Shown: positions 53,236 through 62,114, counted from the first letter of the stretch. The stretch: 64,000 nucleotides of DNA from Mycobacterium sp. ACS1612 (GCF_001667505.1 NZ_LZHZ01000067.1:231975-295974), one strand, 5' to 3'. Notes: generated by a model from the sequence alone, not told the origin. Translations and numbers: made by a program.

Positions 53236-54675
53236 GTGAGCGGGGTGACTGACACCGCGCATCCCGTCTTGGGCGCCACGGGGTCCTGGCGTGCGCTGCT
53301 CGGCCCGAGGAACCTCGGTGCGTCCACCGTGCTGGCCGGTGGGGTGGCGCTGTACGCCACCAACGAGTTCCTCACCATCAGCCTGATGCCCAGCGCGGTC
53401 GCCGACATCGGTGGTCACCGTTACTACGCGTGGGTGACGACGGTGTATCTGGTCGCCTCGGTGGTGGCCGCCACCACCGTGCATTCACTACTGCTGCGGC
53501 TGGGCCCGCGGTGGGCATACCTGTTGGGGCTCAGCGTGTTCGGCGCGGGCAGCCTTGCATGCGCGGCGGCTCCCACCATGGAGATACTGCTCGCGGGCCG
53601 CGGGGTCCAGGGCGCTGCGGGCGGCCTGTTGGCGGGCCTCGGCTACGCGGTCATCAACACCGCGCTGCCGAGTTCGCTGTGGACCAAGGCGTCGGCGCTG
53701 GTGTCGGCGATGTGGGGCGTCGGAACCCTGGTCGGTCCTGCAGCCGGTGGTCTGTTCTCCCAGTTCAGTTCCTGGCGTTGGGCTTTCGGCATGCTGGTGG
53801 TGCTCACCGCTGCAATGGCGGTGCTGGTTCCCATCGCGCTGCCCGCTCGGGCCAGCGCCGAAGTGGAACGGGCGCGCACCCCGATTCCGGTGTGGTCTCT
53901 GCTTCTGCTTGGCGCCGCCGCACTGGCCGTCAGCGTCGCAGGCATCCCGCACGATTGGCGCGCGACGGCGGCGCTCCTGGCTCTCGGCGCCGTGCTGGTG
54001 GTCATCTTCGTCTACGTCGATCGGCGGGCATCCGCGGCGGTGCTGCCTCCGAGCACCTTCAGTTCCGGGCCGTTGAAATGGATCTACCTGACGCTCGGAT
54101 TGTTGATGGCGGCGACGATGGCCGACATGTACGTGCCGCTGTTCGGTCAGCACCTCGCGCAACTCACGCCGGTGGCGGCGGGGTTCCTCGGGGCCGGCCT
54201 CGCGGTCGGATGGACCGTCGGCGAAATCAGCAGCGCGTCACTGCGAAACAACCGGGTGATCGTCCGGACGGTGGCGGTCGCACCGCTGGTGATGGCGACC
54301 GGGCTTGCGCTGGCCGCGCTGACGCAATACGACGACGCCTCGACCGCGCTGGTCGCGACATGGGCGGTGGCGCTGTTGATCACGGGGGTCGGCGTGGGCA
54401 TCGCGTGGCCGCACCTGTCGGCATGGGCGATGAGTCGCGTCGACGACCCTGCCGAAGGGCCCGCGGCGGCCGCGGCCATCAACACCGTCCAACTGATCTG
54501 CGGTGCGGTCGGCGCGGGCCTGGCCGGCGTCGTGGTCAACCTGCGGGCCGCGACCGATGCGGCGGCGAGTTCGCTGTTGTTCGGTGTGTTCGCCGTTCTG
54601 GCAGGCGTGGGGTGTGTCGCGTCCTACCGCTCGGGCCGTGGCCAGGCGACGGCGGTCTTACCGGCGTCGAGGTAG
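53236..54675 (+). CDS. MFS drug-efflux-type transporter (Rv1634 type)
   Basis: A 479-residue major facilitator of the drug:proton antiporter-2 type, about 14 helices. The N-half motif RVQGAAGGLLAGLGYAVINT lies near residue 118 and motif A-like LLRLGPRWAYLLG follows helix 2. Substrate unknown. GTG 53236 lies 30 bp after uvrB, so the genes may be co-transcribed, matching the conserved uvrB-Rv1634 order. The last 52 bp overlap, on the other strand, a remnant of a LuxR-type regulator; a long hairpin follows at 54773. Confidence 0.92.
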   Translation: MSGVTDTAHPVLGATGSWRALLGPRNLGASTVLAGGVALYATNEFLTISLMPSAVADIGGHRYYAWVTTVYLVASVVAATTVHSLLLRLGPRWAYLLGLSVFGAGSLACAAAPTMEILLAGRGVQGAAGGLLAGLGYAVINTALPSSLWTKASALVSAMWGVGTLVGPAAGGLFSQFSSWRWAFGMLVVLTAAMAVLVPIALPARASAEVERARTPIPVWSLLLLGAAALAVSVAGIPHDWRATAALLALGAVLVVIFVYVDRRASAAVLPPSTFSSGPLKWIYLTLGLLMAATMADMYVPLFGQHLAQLTPVAAGFLGAGLAVGWTVGEISSASLRNNRVIVRTVAVAPLVMATGLALAALTQYDDASTALVATWAVALLITGVGVGIAWPHLSAWAMSRVDDPAEGPAAAAAINTVQLICGAVGAGLAGVVVNLRAATDAAASSLLFGVFAVLAGVGCVASYRSGRGQATAVLPASR

Positions 54676-54767
54676 GTGATCGCGGCGCGAACCCGGCGGT
54701 GATCGTCATCGGAGCGCGGGAGGCCAAGCTTCCTGAGAAGGCGATTGATGTACACCCCGACGGTTCC
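54624..54767 (-). pseudogene. Remnant of a LuxR/response-regulator-type DNA-binding C-terminus
   Basis: Forty-seven codons on the minus strand read GTVGVYINRLLRKLGLPRSD, then DDHRRVRAAITYLDA and a short end to a TAG at 54624. The recognition-helix pattern (E)GTVxxYxxRLLRKLG is that of helix-turn-helix regulators with a C-terminal DNA-binding end. The codon before GTV is TAG where Glu would be expected, and nothing upstream continues the domain. So it looks like the tail of a truncated gene, cut near the hairpin at 54773. Confidence 0.55.
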
Positions 54768-54772
54768 CTAGC

Positions 54773-54810
54773 GCGGCCCGAGCCGAAGAGGGTAAGAAGG
54801 CTCGGGCCGC
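54773..54810. terminator. 12-bp perfect hairpin between convergent MFS and cyclase genes
   Basis: GCGGCCCGAGCC (54773-54784) and GGCTCGGGCCGC (54799-54810) are exact inverted repeats around a 14-base purine-rich loop. No T-run follows on either side. Its place between two convergent genes suggests a bidirectional terminator; it also marks the break point of the LuxR remnant. Confidence 0.6.
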
Positions 54811-54945
54811 TCGACTCCTGCGAACGTGGGCGCCAGCAGGAGAAGTTTGGGATAGCGATAATTATTTTAAGTCTGTTGCCATGAGTTGGGCAGCGCCTCA
54901 CAGGACCTAGTCATCGAAGCGGCAGCAAGTTCGCAATTCAGGGGA

Positions 54946-56289
54946 TCAGCGCTCGTCGTTCACGGCAAGCACATTCCAGCGGCCGGGCACGCCTTTGAGT
55001 TCGTGCCATCCGCGGTCGGTGAATGCGATCCCAGATCCGAGCACTAGCGGCGGAACAGCTTCGGACACCAGGATCTCTCCCGGGTCGGCGACGGCCATGA
55101 TCCGCGCGGCGATGTGCACGGCAATACCGTGTGCGTCTTGTCCGACCATCGCCACCTCACCGGTGTGCATGCCGATACGTATGACGAGTCCGAGTTCTCC
55201 CAAAGCGTCGCGAATCGCTCGGGCACACGAAATCGCGCGGGCCGGTCCATCGAACGTGGCAAAGACACCGTCGCCGGTGAACTTGATGATGTTTCCCCTC
55301 GTGCTGGTGACATGTGCCTCGACGATGCGGTTGTGTTCGCTCAGCGCTGCGCTCCAGGCTTCATCGCCAAGGCTTGCTGCGAGCGTGGTTGATTCGACTA
55401 TGTCGGTGAACAGCACGGTCACAAGGACGCGGTCATTGGTGGGTGCTGCTCGGTTTCCGGTGACGAAGGCCTCTATCTCGCCGAGCGCAACTTCGGCGTC
55501 GCCGGCGAACCATGCGTGATCCTCCCCATCCAGTGGTACAAGGCGTGCGTTGGGGATACGTTCGGCAAGATAACGGCCATGGTCAGTCGAAATGTGGCGA
55601 TCGCCCTTTCGGTGCAGGAGAAGCGTTGGCGCTCGGATGCTTTCGAGTACCGGGCGCACATCGCTGCGCATGTACAGGTCGTATATCTGCTTGAAGTATC
55701 CCGGGCCACCCGCGAGCCGCTCACTGCGTGACCACCATCGGCGCCTCGGTCCGTCATCGATCCAGCTTGGTGCCAGTACGTCCGCGATGGCGCCGGTGCC
55801 GAAGGCCTCGGCGGTGGCATCCACGTACTTGCCCAGTGCGCACTCACGCAGACCGTAGGGATAGCCGGGCCCGCGGGAAAAGCGGGCGAAGGCGCTCCAC
55901 AGGATCAGGGAACGGACGCGCTCTGGATGGCTTGCGGTCAACAACATTGTCGGAAGCGCCGATTCGGCTGTGGCGAAGACCGATGCGTTCTCACTATCCA
56001 CAGCGTCGAGCACTGCAATCAGGCCGTCGGTCCAGGATTGCATTGCGGGAAGATCCTTGGTCGGCACTGCGTCGGAACTACCGACGCCGAGGAGATCCGT
56101 CACGATCAGACGGCTGAAGGAGGCCAGCCGTCCCAAGTAGGCGGCGACGGTGGGTTCGTCCCAGAGTAGGTCGATCGGATGGCACGCAGTCGGGATGAAG
56201 AGCAGATCAGGTCCACGGTCGCCGACGACCTGATAGGCCAGGTGCACATCCCCACTTCGCGCATAGACCGTGTCCGGCTTTCCTGTCAC
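54946..56289 (-). CDS. Cyclase-domain protein with an inactive-looking alpha/beta-hydrolase domain
   Basis: A 447-residue protein with the same two-domain plan as 40093-41697. The hydrolase domain keeps the fold, an acid (HRKGDRHIS) and a His (GEDHAWF), but the nucleophile elbow reads FATAESALP where the paralogue has FGMSEGG, so the Ser is Ala and the domain is probably a sensor. The cyclase domain has VLFTDIVESTT and KFTGDGVFATF for the metal Asp residues; the last motif is IAVHIAARI, with Ile and His replacing the canonical Asp and Asn. GTG 56289 starts 25 bp after the FadD stop; the longer frame to 56424 overlaps fadD. It is the last gene of a five-gene operon. Confidence 0.88.
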   Translation of the reverse strand: MTGKPDTVYARSGDVHLAYQVVGDRGPDLLFIPTACHPIDLLWDEPTVAAYLGRLASFSRLIVTDLLGVGSSDAVPTKDLPAMQSWTDGLIAVLDAVDSENASVFATAESALPTMLLTASHPERVRSLILWSAFARFSRGPGYPYGLRECALGKYVDATAEAFGTGAIADVLAPSWIDDGPRRRWWSRSERLAGGPGYFKQIYDLYMRSDVRPVLESIRAPTLLLHRKGDRHISTDHGRYLAERIPNARLVPLDGEDHAWFAGDAEVALGEIEAFVTGNRAAPTNDRVLVTVLFTDIVESTTLAASLGDEAWSAALSEHNRIVEAHVTSTRGNIIKFTGDGVFATFDGPARAISCARAIRDALGELGLVIRIGMHTGEVAMVGQDAHGIAVHIAARIMAVADPGEILVSEAVPPLVLGSGIAFTDRGWHELKGVPGRWNVLAVNDER

Positions 56290-56314
56290 GGCGCGGATCC
56301 GTTCCTGAGCGCGA

Positions 56315-57916
56315 TTAGTGCGCCCTGAGATTCTTGCGAAGAATCTTGCCTGCCGCGGACTTGGGGATGGTATCGGTGAACTCGACCGCACGGATCTTCT
56401 TGTAGGGTGCGACTTTTGCGGCAACGAACTCCATCACCTCGTCGGCGGTCAATTCGGCCGAGGGGTGGGCGACGACGAAAGCCTTCGGGATTTCCTCGCC
56501 CGACATTGAGTCTTTGACTCCGACGACCGCTGCATCCGCGATACCGGGATGCGTCAACAACAGCGCCTCCAGTTCAGCGGGCGCCACCTGATAGCCCTTG
56601 TATTTGATGAGCTCCTTGAGGCGGTCCACGATGTAGACGCAGCCGTTCGCGTCGACGCAGGCGAGGTCCCCTGTGTGTAAGAATCCTTCGTCATCGATGA
56701 TCGCGGCCGTCGCCGCTTCGTTACCCAGATAGCCGACCATCACATTCGGGCCTTTGAAACACAGCTCACCTGTGGCACTACGGCCCTCGTTCGGGACCGC
56801 GATCTGCACTCCAGTCTCGGGGTCGACCAACTTGCTGACTGCGTTCGAGATGGTCCATCCGCATGAATCCAGTGGAGCTGGGGTGCCCAGTGAATTCCGG
56901 CCGCCGTCGACCGGCATACAATGCCCGACGCCGCTCAGTTCACTCATTCCGAAGCCCTGCAGTACCGTCACGCCGAGTCGCGTGGCCACCGCGTGACCGA
57001 GTTCCGCGTCGAGCGGTGCAGCGCCACAGGCGATTACTTCCAACGACGACAGATCATAGGACGACACTATCGGGTGTTTGGCCAACGCAACGGCCACGGG
57101 AGGCACGATGAACGCCCTCGTGCACCGGTGTTCCTGAATCGCGGCCAGAAACGTGGCGAGGTCGAACGACGGCATGACGACCAGCGTCGCGCGGGTGAAC
57201 AGCGACGCGGTGAGCAGAACTGACAAGCCATAGATGTGAAAGAACGGCAGCACCGCAATGACCACCGCTTCGGCATCAATTATGTTCAGCGGCTGAACTT
57301 GTGCGGCATTGGAAACCAGATTGCGGTGAGTCAGCATGACACCCTTGGGAAGACCAGTGGTGCCCGAGCTGTACGGCAACACCGCCAGTTGGTTCGCCGG
57401 CCGGAAGTCAGCGTGCTCCCGGAAGCGCGCATTGCCCGTGCGGGTGATCGAGGTCTGCAGCACGGATTGGGCACCATCGAGCGCGACCACCGCACCCTGC
57501 GCAAGGCCGATCGCCGCGGCCGCGGTCGCGGCCTTCTCGTGCAGGTCGGAGACGGTGATCATCATCCGCGCTTGCGAATCGCGCATTTGTTTGGCGATTT
57601 CCGCTGCGGTCGACAGGACGTTGAAAGTCGTCGCGGTCGCACCTGCCCGCAGAATTCCATGAAAAGCGACCGCGAACGCGGTGCTGTTCGGCGCAAGGAG
57701 TCCCACGACGTCACCTACGCCGATTCCATGGTCGGACAGCTTCGCGGCGAAGGACTCGATTCGATCGATCAGCTCGCCGTAGGTGGTTGCCGTGCCGGTG
57801 TCCGTGTCGAGCAACGCGACACGATCCAGTTCGGTGTCGGCAATGTCACCGAACAGGTAGTCGAAGACCGTCAGATCGGGAATATCGACATCGGAGAAGG
57901 GACTGGCGAAACTCAT
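56315..57916 (-). CDS. Acyl-CoA ligase (4-coumarate:CoA ligase/FadD-like)
   Basis: A 533-residue ANL-family enzyme activating a carboxylic acid through an acyl-adenylate. Motifs are complete: the P-loop-like LPYSSGTTGLPKGVML, the adenine region GFGMSELSGVGHC, the hinge VDRLKELIKYKGYQVAPAE (in part) and the catalytic Lys in IPKSAAGKILRKN. The closest layout is 4-coumarate-CoA-ligase-like rather than classic long-chain FadD. ATG 57916 has GGGAG just upstream; GTG 57946 is the alternative. In the operon it would activate the acid freed by the hydrolases. Confidence 0.93.
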   Translation of the reverse strand: MSFASPFSDVDIPDLTVFDYLFGDIADTELDRVALLDTDTGTATTYGELIDRIESFAAKLSDHGIGVGDVVGLLAPNSTAFAVAFHGILRAGATATTFNVLSTAAEIAKQMRDSQARMMITVSDLHEKAATAAAAIGLAQGAVVALDGAQSVLQTSITRTGNARFREHADFRPANQLAVLPYSSGTTGLPKGVMLTHRNLVSNAAQVQPLNIIDAEAVVIAVLPFFHIYGLSVLLTASLFTRATLVVMPSFDLATFLAAIQEHRCTRAFIVPPVAVALAKHPIVSSYDLSSLEVIACGAAPLDAELGHAVATRLGVTVLQGFGMSELSGVGHCMPVDGGRNSLGTPAPLDSCGWTISNAVSKLVDPETGVQIAVPNEGRSATGELCFKGPNVMVGYLGNEAATAAIIDDEGFLHTGDLACVDANGCVYIVDRLKELIKYKGYQVAPAELEALLLTHPGIADAAVVGVKDSMSGEEIPKAFVVAHPSAELTADEVMEFVAAKVAPYKKIRAVEFTDTIPKSAAGKILRKNLRAH

Positions 57917-57952
57917 TGTGCTCCCATCGGGTGTACGTACTTTCACGCCATC

Positions 57953-58744
57953 TCAGAGACCTTGATCGGCCAGCCAGGATTCGATGAAACGTGCGACAAC
58001 TCTCCACTGGGGTTCGAGCATCATTTGATGACCAGCGTCGGGAAACAGGACGGGTTGAGTTCCGTAGGCCGCGGCGGTCCGACGAACATGATGGGGCGGA
58101 TAAACCTGGTCGCGCTGTCCGCCGACGACAAGCATCGGTGTGCGGATATTCTTTGTGGCCACCAGGTCGCCGACCACCGTGTCGAACATCATCGCCCGTG
58201 TGCTGTCGGGCTGGATACGCTTCATGAACGCGTCGATAAGACTGTCCGGTACGTCGGTGCCGAAGAACAACTCTCGGACGCCTGCGCGGGTGCCGCAGAG
58301 GTGCAGTGGTTGGGCGGTGAGTGCGAATTTCGTTGAGCGCCATGGGTGACGACGTATGCTGCGGAACAAGGAACCCAGCTGGCCACCGCGCGGTGGGGTC
58401 GAAGCCATCAGTACCGCGGCGGGGGCCTCGTGACTCTCCAGGTACTTTTGCACCACAAAGCCTCCGATGGAATGACCCACCAGGATAGGTGGCGACAGAA
58501 GCGTCTCGACAACAGAAGCGACATCCTTGACGTAGTCGCCAATCGAACAAAGCCGCAGCGGTTTGCTCACCGCGCTCTTCCCGTGACCACGAAGGCTGGG
58601 TGCTAACACGCGAAACCCACGGTCAACAAAAAACTCAACGAAGTTGCCCTCCCAGCACCAACCTGCCTGCCAGGCTCCGTGCACCAAAACCATTGGATGC
58701 GCGTGAGTCTGGCTTTCGCTTCCGCGATCGATCAACTCGAGCAT
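57953..58744 (-). CDS. Alpha/beta-hydrolase (serine esterase or lipase-like)
   Basis: A 263-residue hydrolase. The oxyanion strand HPMVLVHGAWQAGWCWEG is near residue 17, nucleophile Ser in LVGHSIGGFVVQ, acid Asp in VGGQRDQVYP and His in PDAGHQMMLEP, so the triad is complete. ATG 58744 is chosen; the frame is open to 59236, antisense-like within the methyltransferase gene. It overlaps the methyltransferase by 13 bp and lies 36 bp before the acyl-CoA ligase. The substrate is probably a lipid or phenolic ester. Confidence 0.92.
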   Translation of the reverse strand: MLELIDRGSESQTHAHPMVLVHGAWQAGWCWEGNFVEFFVDRGFRVLAPSLRGHGKSAVSKPLRLCSIGDYVKDVASVVETLLSPPILVGHSIGGFVVQKYLESHEAPAAVLMASTPPRGGQLGSLFRSIRRHPWRSTKFALTAQPLHLCGTRAGVRELFFGTDVPDSLIDAFMKRIQPDSTRAMMFDTVVGDLVATKNIRTPMLVVGGQRDQVYPPHHVRRTAAAYGTQPVLFPDAGHQMMLEPQWRVVARFIESWLADQGL

Positions 58745-59574
58745 GGTCCGACCCCGTTCTCGTTGCGAGCCCAAGCGCAGAGCTGGGGAACGAACTCGAG
58801 TTGACTGTTTGATGCGACCGCTGCGCGCCGCAGCCGCTCTGGCAAGCTCTCGATCTGAACCTGATCGGCTGTCACTGCGCCCGCCGCGATCATGTGGGGG
58901 AGTACTTCGCGGGTTAGGTCCACCAGCCATGACAAGCACACGGAGTCCTCCCCGCTTTCTACGAGCGTCTGCGAGAACATCTGCGGTGCGGGCAGTCCGG
59001 CTTCGATGAACACCTCGACGAACCGACCGCCGACATCGAATGCCGTGTCTGCTCGGGTAAGCGTACTGGTCACCGCGTCGTAGATCTCGTGCAACAGCGG
59101 GACCCGTGGACTGGAGTGAATCCCACGGGTGGCGTCGATCTCGTGGGTGGCTATGACGCCGCCGGGCCGTACGAGTCGGCGGGTAGCCCGCAGGAAAGCA
59201 CAGGGGTCCGCCTGATGAATCAGCACGTATCGGCATACCGCCGCGTCGAAATCGGCTGGGCCGTCGTACGTCTCGAGGTCACACTGCTGCAGCTCGACGT
59301 TCGTGCGATCGAGACGACGGAACCGTTGCCGAGCGATATCGAGAGCAGCCTCACTGGGATCGATACCGACCACACCGCCCGTCGGCCCGACTAGGTCGGC
59401 GATCAGTAGCGAGACATCACCTGGCCCGCAACCGATATCGAGCACACGCATACCAGGCTCGATACCGGCTGACAGCAGCAGTCGTTCCGTGATGGGTCGC
59501 AACATCTCCGCTTGCCGCATGAGACGGTCGATCTCGGGTTGGGAATGACCCAATATGTATTTCTGGTCCGCCAT
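58732..59574 (-). CDS. SAM-dependent methyltransferase (class I)
   Basis: A 280-residue class I methyltransferase. The SAM-binding motif I is VLDIGCGPGDVSLLIADLVG (residues about 44-63); acidic motif II VVGIDPSEAALDIAR and the motif RYVLIHQADPCAFLRA follow. A C-terminal extension of about 80 residues covers substrate binding. Small-molecule or lipid-acid carboxyl methylation is possible; the acceptor is unknown. It lies 8 bp after the esterase gene and overlaps the next hydrolase, fixing it inside the operon. Confidence 0.92.
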   Translation of the reverse strand: MADQKYILGHSQPEIDRLMRQAEMLRPITERLLLSAGIEPGMRVLDIGCGPGDVSLLIADLVGPTGGVVGIDPSEAALDIARQRFRRLDRTNVELQQCDLETYDGPADFDAAVCRYVLIHQADPCAFLRATRRLVRPGGVIATHEIDATRGIHSSPRVPLLHEIYDAVTSTLTRADTAFDVGGRFVEVFIEAGLPAPQMFSQTLVESGEDSVCLSWLVDLTREVLPHMIAAGAVTADQVQIESLPERLRRAAVASNSQLEFVPQLCAWARNENGVGPCSS

Positions 59575-59582
59575 TGTTCAAC

Positions 59583-60506
59583 TCAAGCGACGGCTGACTG
59601 AAGCCCAAGGCGGGACCGGAGCCAGCCACCCATTTCGTCGATCGCCAGATCAACTTCGGGAACGCGGCCTGCGCCCATGATGAACGAGTGCTGGCCTTCG
59701 TCGACCTGCCGCAATACGACGTCGACTCCCGCCTCCTTCGCCCGTGCCGACAGGGCAACGGCGTCGGACGCCAGCAGTTCGAATTCGCCGTAATAGATGG
59801 CGGTGCTTGGCAACCCGGACAGCGTCGCGGACAGCAGATTCACCTGTGGATCCGTCCATTCCACGCCCGTCCCATCGAGCCAGCATGACCGGAAGAGCTC
59901 CATCAGATCGCGGTTGAGCAGCTTGTCCGAATGGGCGTTGTCCTCGATGGATGCGCCGGACAGCGTGACATCGGCCCAGGGGGAGATCGACAGGATGGCG
60001 CCCGGCAGGGCCTCGCCGCCATCCCGCAACCTCAGAGCAAGCGCGATCGCGAGATAGCCACCGATCGAATGGCCGACGCTGGCGATCTTGGCTGGCTGGT
60101 AGCCCTGCTCCAACAGCCAGCGGTAAGCGTTGACAGCGTCCTCGACCTGTGCCGGGTATTTGTGCTCAGGCGACCGGCGAAAATTCAGCACCAACGAGCG
60201 GGCGCCCGCCGCTTTCGCGAGGTGTGCAGCCGCTTTTCGATCGGAATGCATGGACATGAGCACGCTCCCGCCCATGTGGGTGTGCAACAACACGGCATCC
60301 GGTGCGCTGTCTGCGGGAATGCACCACAGCGCCTCCACGCCACCGGCATCGACCTCCGCATAGGTGACCCCCTCCGGTTCTTTGCTTGCCAAATGGATGC
60401 TTTCAGCGGCGTGACGCACCGCTGTCAGCGGGGAGTCGGGGGTCGTCGAACTCCCGCTGAGGGTTGCAAGGAAGTTCGCGAACTCCGTTGCTTGCTGGCT
60501 CGCCAT
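59583..60506 (-). CDS. HSL-family alpha/beta-hydrolase (Lip-type esterase)
   Basis: A 307-residue esterase of the hormone-sensitive-lipase family. Nucleophile Ser is in VGHSIGGYLAIAL, Asp in YGEFELLASDAV and His in VDEGQHSFIM. The oxyanion motif usually HGGG reads HTHMGGSVLM, an altered form seen in some actinobacterial esterases. ATG 60506 has AGGAGAGG (60515-60522) upstream. It is the first gene of the 54946-60506 operon. Confidence 0.92.
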   Translation of the reverse strand: MASQQATEFANFLATLSGSSTTPDSPLTAVRHAAESIHLASKEPEGVTYAEVDAGGVEALWCIPADSAPDAVLLHTHMGGSVLMSMHSDRKAAAHLAKAAGARSLVLNFRRSPEHKYPAQVEDAVNAYRWLLEQGYQPAKIASVGHSIGGYLAIALALRLRDGGEALPGAILSISPWADVTLSGASIEDNAHSDKLLNRDLMELFRSCWLDGTGVEWTDPQVNLLSATLSGLPSTAIYYGEFELLASDAVALSARAKEAGVDVVLRQVDEGQHSFIMGAGRVPEVDLAIDEMGGWLRSRLGLQSAVA

Positions 60507-60560
60507 CGAGGGTTCCTCTCCTGAGATATGGCCGACTGCTGCCTTAAAGTAACGAGCGTA

Positions 60561-60596
60561 ATCCTAAAAGCGTCGATGGCTGCGCCGTCAAGTCAA
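60561..60596 (-). promoter_or_regulatory. Possible sigma-A-like promoter of the esterase-cyclase operon
   Basis: Read on the minus strand, TTGACT (60591-60596) and TTGACG (60586-60591) precede TAGGAT (60561-60566), the second with 19-bp spacing, about 55 bases upstream of the esterase ATG. The spacing is long, so this is tentative. Confidence 0.3.
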
Positions 60597-60620
60597 GCCG
60601 AAGGGAACTCACAAGATGTC

Positions 60621-60637
60621 GTCACGTTCGGCGTGAC
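60621..60637. repeat. Inverted repeat downstream of mtnN
   Basis: GTCACG-TTCGG-CGTGAC: perfect 6-bp arms with a 5-base centre, 23 bp past the mtnN stop and upstream of the esterase operon promoter region. It could terminate mtnN or be an operator. Confidence 0.4.
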
Positions 60638-60659
60638 GTGACTCTCGGTGAGGTGACGA

Positions 60660-61376
60660 CTACAACACCGGCAGCAGGTGCCGCAGAATCACGGCCGAGG
60701 ACTCGGCCGCCTGATCGACGAAGGTCGTGAAGTCGAACAGGGCGTTACCCCCGGCCAGGTCGGACAGCGCACGGATGACCAACCACGGAACGGCGAACGC
60801 CTCACAAACCTGCGCCACCGCGCCGCCTTCCATCTCGACTGCCTTACCGCCGAATTCGGTCAGCAACCGTTGCCGGGTGGTGTCGCAGTTCAGGTACTGA
60901 TCACCGGAAAGCACTGTGCCGTAATTGATTTGGTCGGTTATCGACAGGTCTGCCAAACGTTGCTTGACGCGGTCAAGCAGTGCGGCGTCGACTCGATAGC
61001 CCAGACGGTCCGTCGGGTTGATGACGGGCACGTACCCGGGTTGGTAAGTCTGCACTCGCTCGTTTTCGAGCAACCCGGCATCGTGTTGAATGACGAAATC
61101 CGCGATGACGATGTCTCCGATGGCCAGTCCCGGGTCGAGTCCGCCCGCCACACCGGAGAAAACGACTGCGCGGCAGGCAAACCGGTCCGCCAGCAGCGTG
61201 GTCACCAGGGCGGCGTTGACCTTGCCCATTCCCGATCCCGCCAGCACCACTTCGTGTCCGTCGATGCTGCCGGTGTCGAAGACAGTGTGTGCAATGTATT
61301 CACTTTGCGCATCGGTCAAGACTGCGCGAAGGTGGGCGAGTTCTTGGGGAATGGCGCAGATCAGACCAATGGGCAC
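60660..61376 (-). CDS. mtnN: 5'-methylthioadenosine/S-adenosylhomocysteine nucleosidase
   Basis: A 238-residue nucleosidase that cleaves MTA and SAH to adenine plus the thiosugar, recycling products of polyamine synthesis and methylation. Family motifs: IPQELAHLRAVL at the N-terminus with catalytic Glu, FSGVAGGLDPGLAIGDIVIA, VEMEGGAVAQV with the substrate-binding Met-Glu, and RALSDLAGG with catalytic Asp. Complete length. It follows mgtC by 9 bp on the minus strand. It would remove SAH made by the neighbouring methyltransferase, though this is only position-based. Confidence 0.95.
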   Translation of the reverse strand: MPIGLICAIPQELAHLRAVLTDAQSEYIAHTVFDTGSIDGHEVVLAGSGMGKVNAALVTTLLADRFACRAVVFSGVAGGLDPGLAIGDIVIADFVIQHDAGLLENERVQTYQPGYVPVINPTDRLGYRVDAALLDRVKQRLADLSITDQINYGTVLSGDQYLNCDTTRQRLLTEFGGKAVEMEGGAVAQVCEAFAVPWLVIRALSDLAGGNALFDFTTFVDQAAESSAVILRHLLPVL

Positions 61377-61385
61377 ATGATCAAT

Positions 61386-62114
61386 CTAGTCGGGTTCGTC
61401 GTCGAGTTGGCGGATGGCTGTCACGCCTTCGATACCGGCCAGCACCGTCGGCGCCGCCAGAATGCCCCTGCCGGCCAGAGTCAGCAGGACACCGGCGCTG
61501 CCCGCGGCGATCCGCTCGCCCGCAGTGTCGGTGGCAAGCTCGGTGAGTTGCCACTGGCGGCGATCGCAGGCTTGCAACAACTTGCTCATCACGCCGCGCC
61601 CTTCGTCATAGGTGACGTGCATGGTGACCGAGCCGGCCAACCGCGCTGACAACCGCTTCGCCAGCGGCATGAACCCGACGATGATGAGAAAGTGCATCGC
61701 GGTCACGGTGACCGCCAGCAGAAGCAAGCCGGAGCCTGCCGCCATTCCGATGGCGGCGGACTCCCAGACGGCAGCCGCGGTGGTGAGGCCATGCACGGAG
61801 CCGCGCCGGAAGATGATGATGCCCGCGCCGAGAAATCCGATGCCGGAGACTATTTGGGCTGCTACTCGGGACGGGTCGACGACCACCAGGCCGTCCTGCA
61901 GCACATCTGTGAAGCCGTACTTGCTGACGAGCAGGATCAGGGCGGCCGCGGTTCCGACGATGGTCTGGGTGCGCACACCAGCGCTCTTGCCCTGGATCTC
62001 GCGTTCCAGGCCGATCAACGAGGTGAGGCCGAAGGCAACGAACAACTCCACGATTTGTCGTGTGCCTTGCCCGGGGCCGCCGAAGAACGGCGGATCGGCC
62101 AGCAGAAGGTTCAT
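61386..62114 (-). CDS. MgtC/SapB-family membrane protein
   Basis: A 242-residue protein. Five N-terminal helices contain the MgtC hallmarks GLTSLIGLEREIQGKSAGVRT (in part LIGLEREIQGKSAGVRTQT) and GIGFLGAGIIIF; a C-terminal ACT-like soluble domain (about 155-235) follows. MgtC proteins support growth at low magnesium and in macrophages, in part by affecting the F-ATPase. It overlaps the upstream small gene by 4 bp (ATGA) and precedes mtnN by 9 bp. Confidence 0.93.
   Translation of the reverse strand: MNLLLADPPFFGGPGQGTRQIVELFVAFGLTSLIGLEREIQGKSAGVRTQTIVGTAAALILLVSKYGFTDVLQDGLVVVDPSRVAAQIVSGIGFLGAGIIIFRRGSVHGLTTAAAVWESAAIGMAAGSGLLLLAVTVTAMHFLIIVGFMPLAKRLSARLAGSVTMHVTYDEGRGVMSKLLQACDRRQWQLTELATDTAGERIAAGSAGVLLTLAGRGILAAPTVLAGIEGVTAIRQLDDEPD

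Noticed and set aside
57953..59236. Longer start for the alpha/beta hydrolase (427 codons)
   Set aside because: The first 164 residues run antisense-like in another frame of the methyltransferase gene; the family fold begins at 58744.
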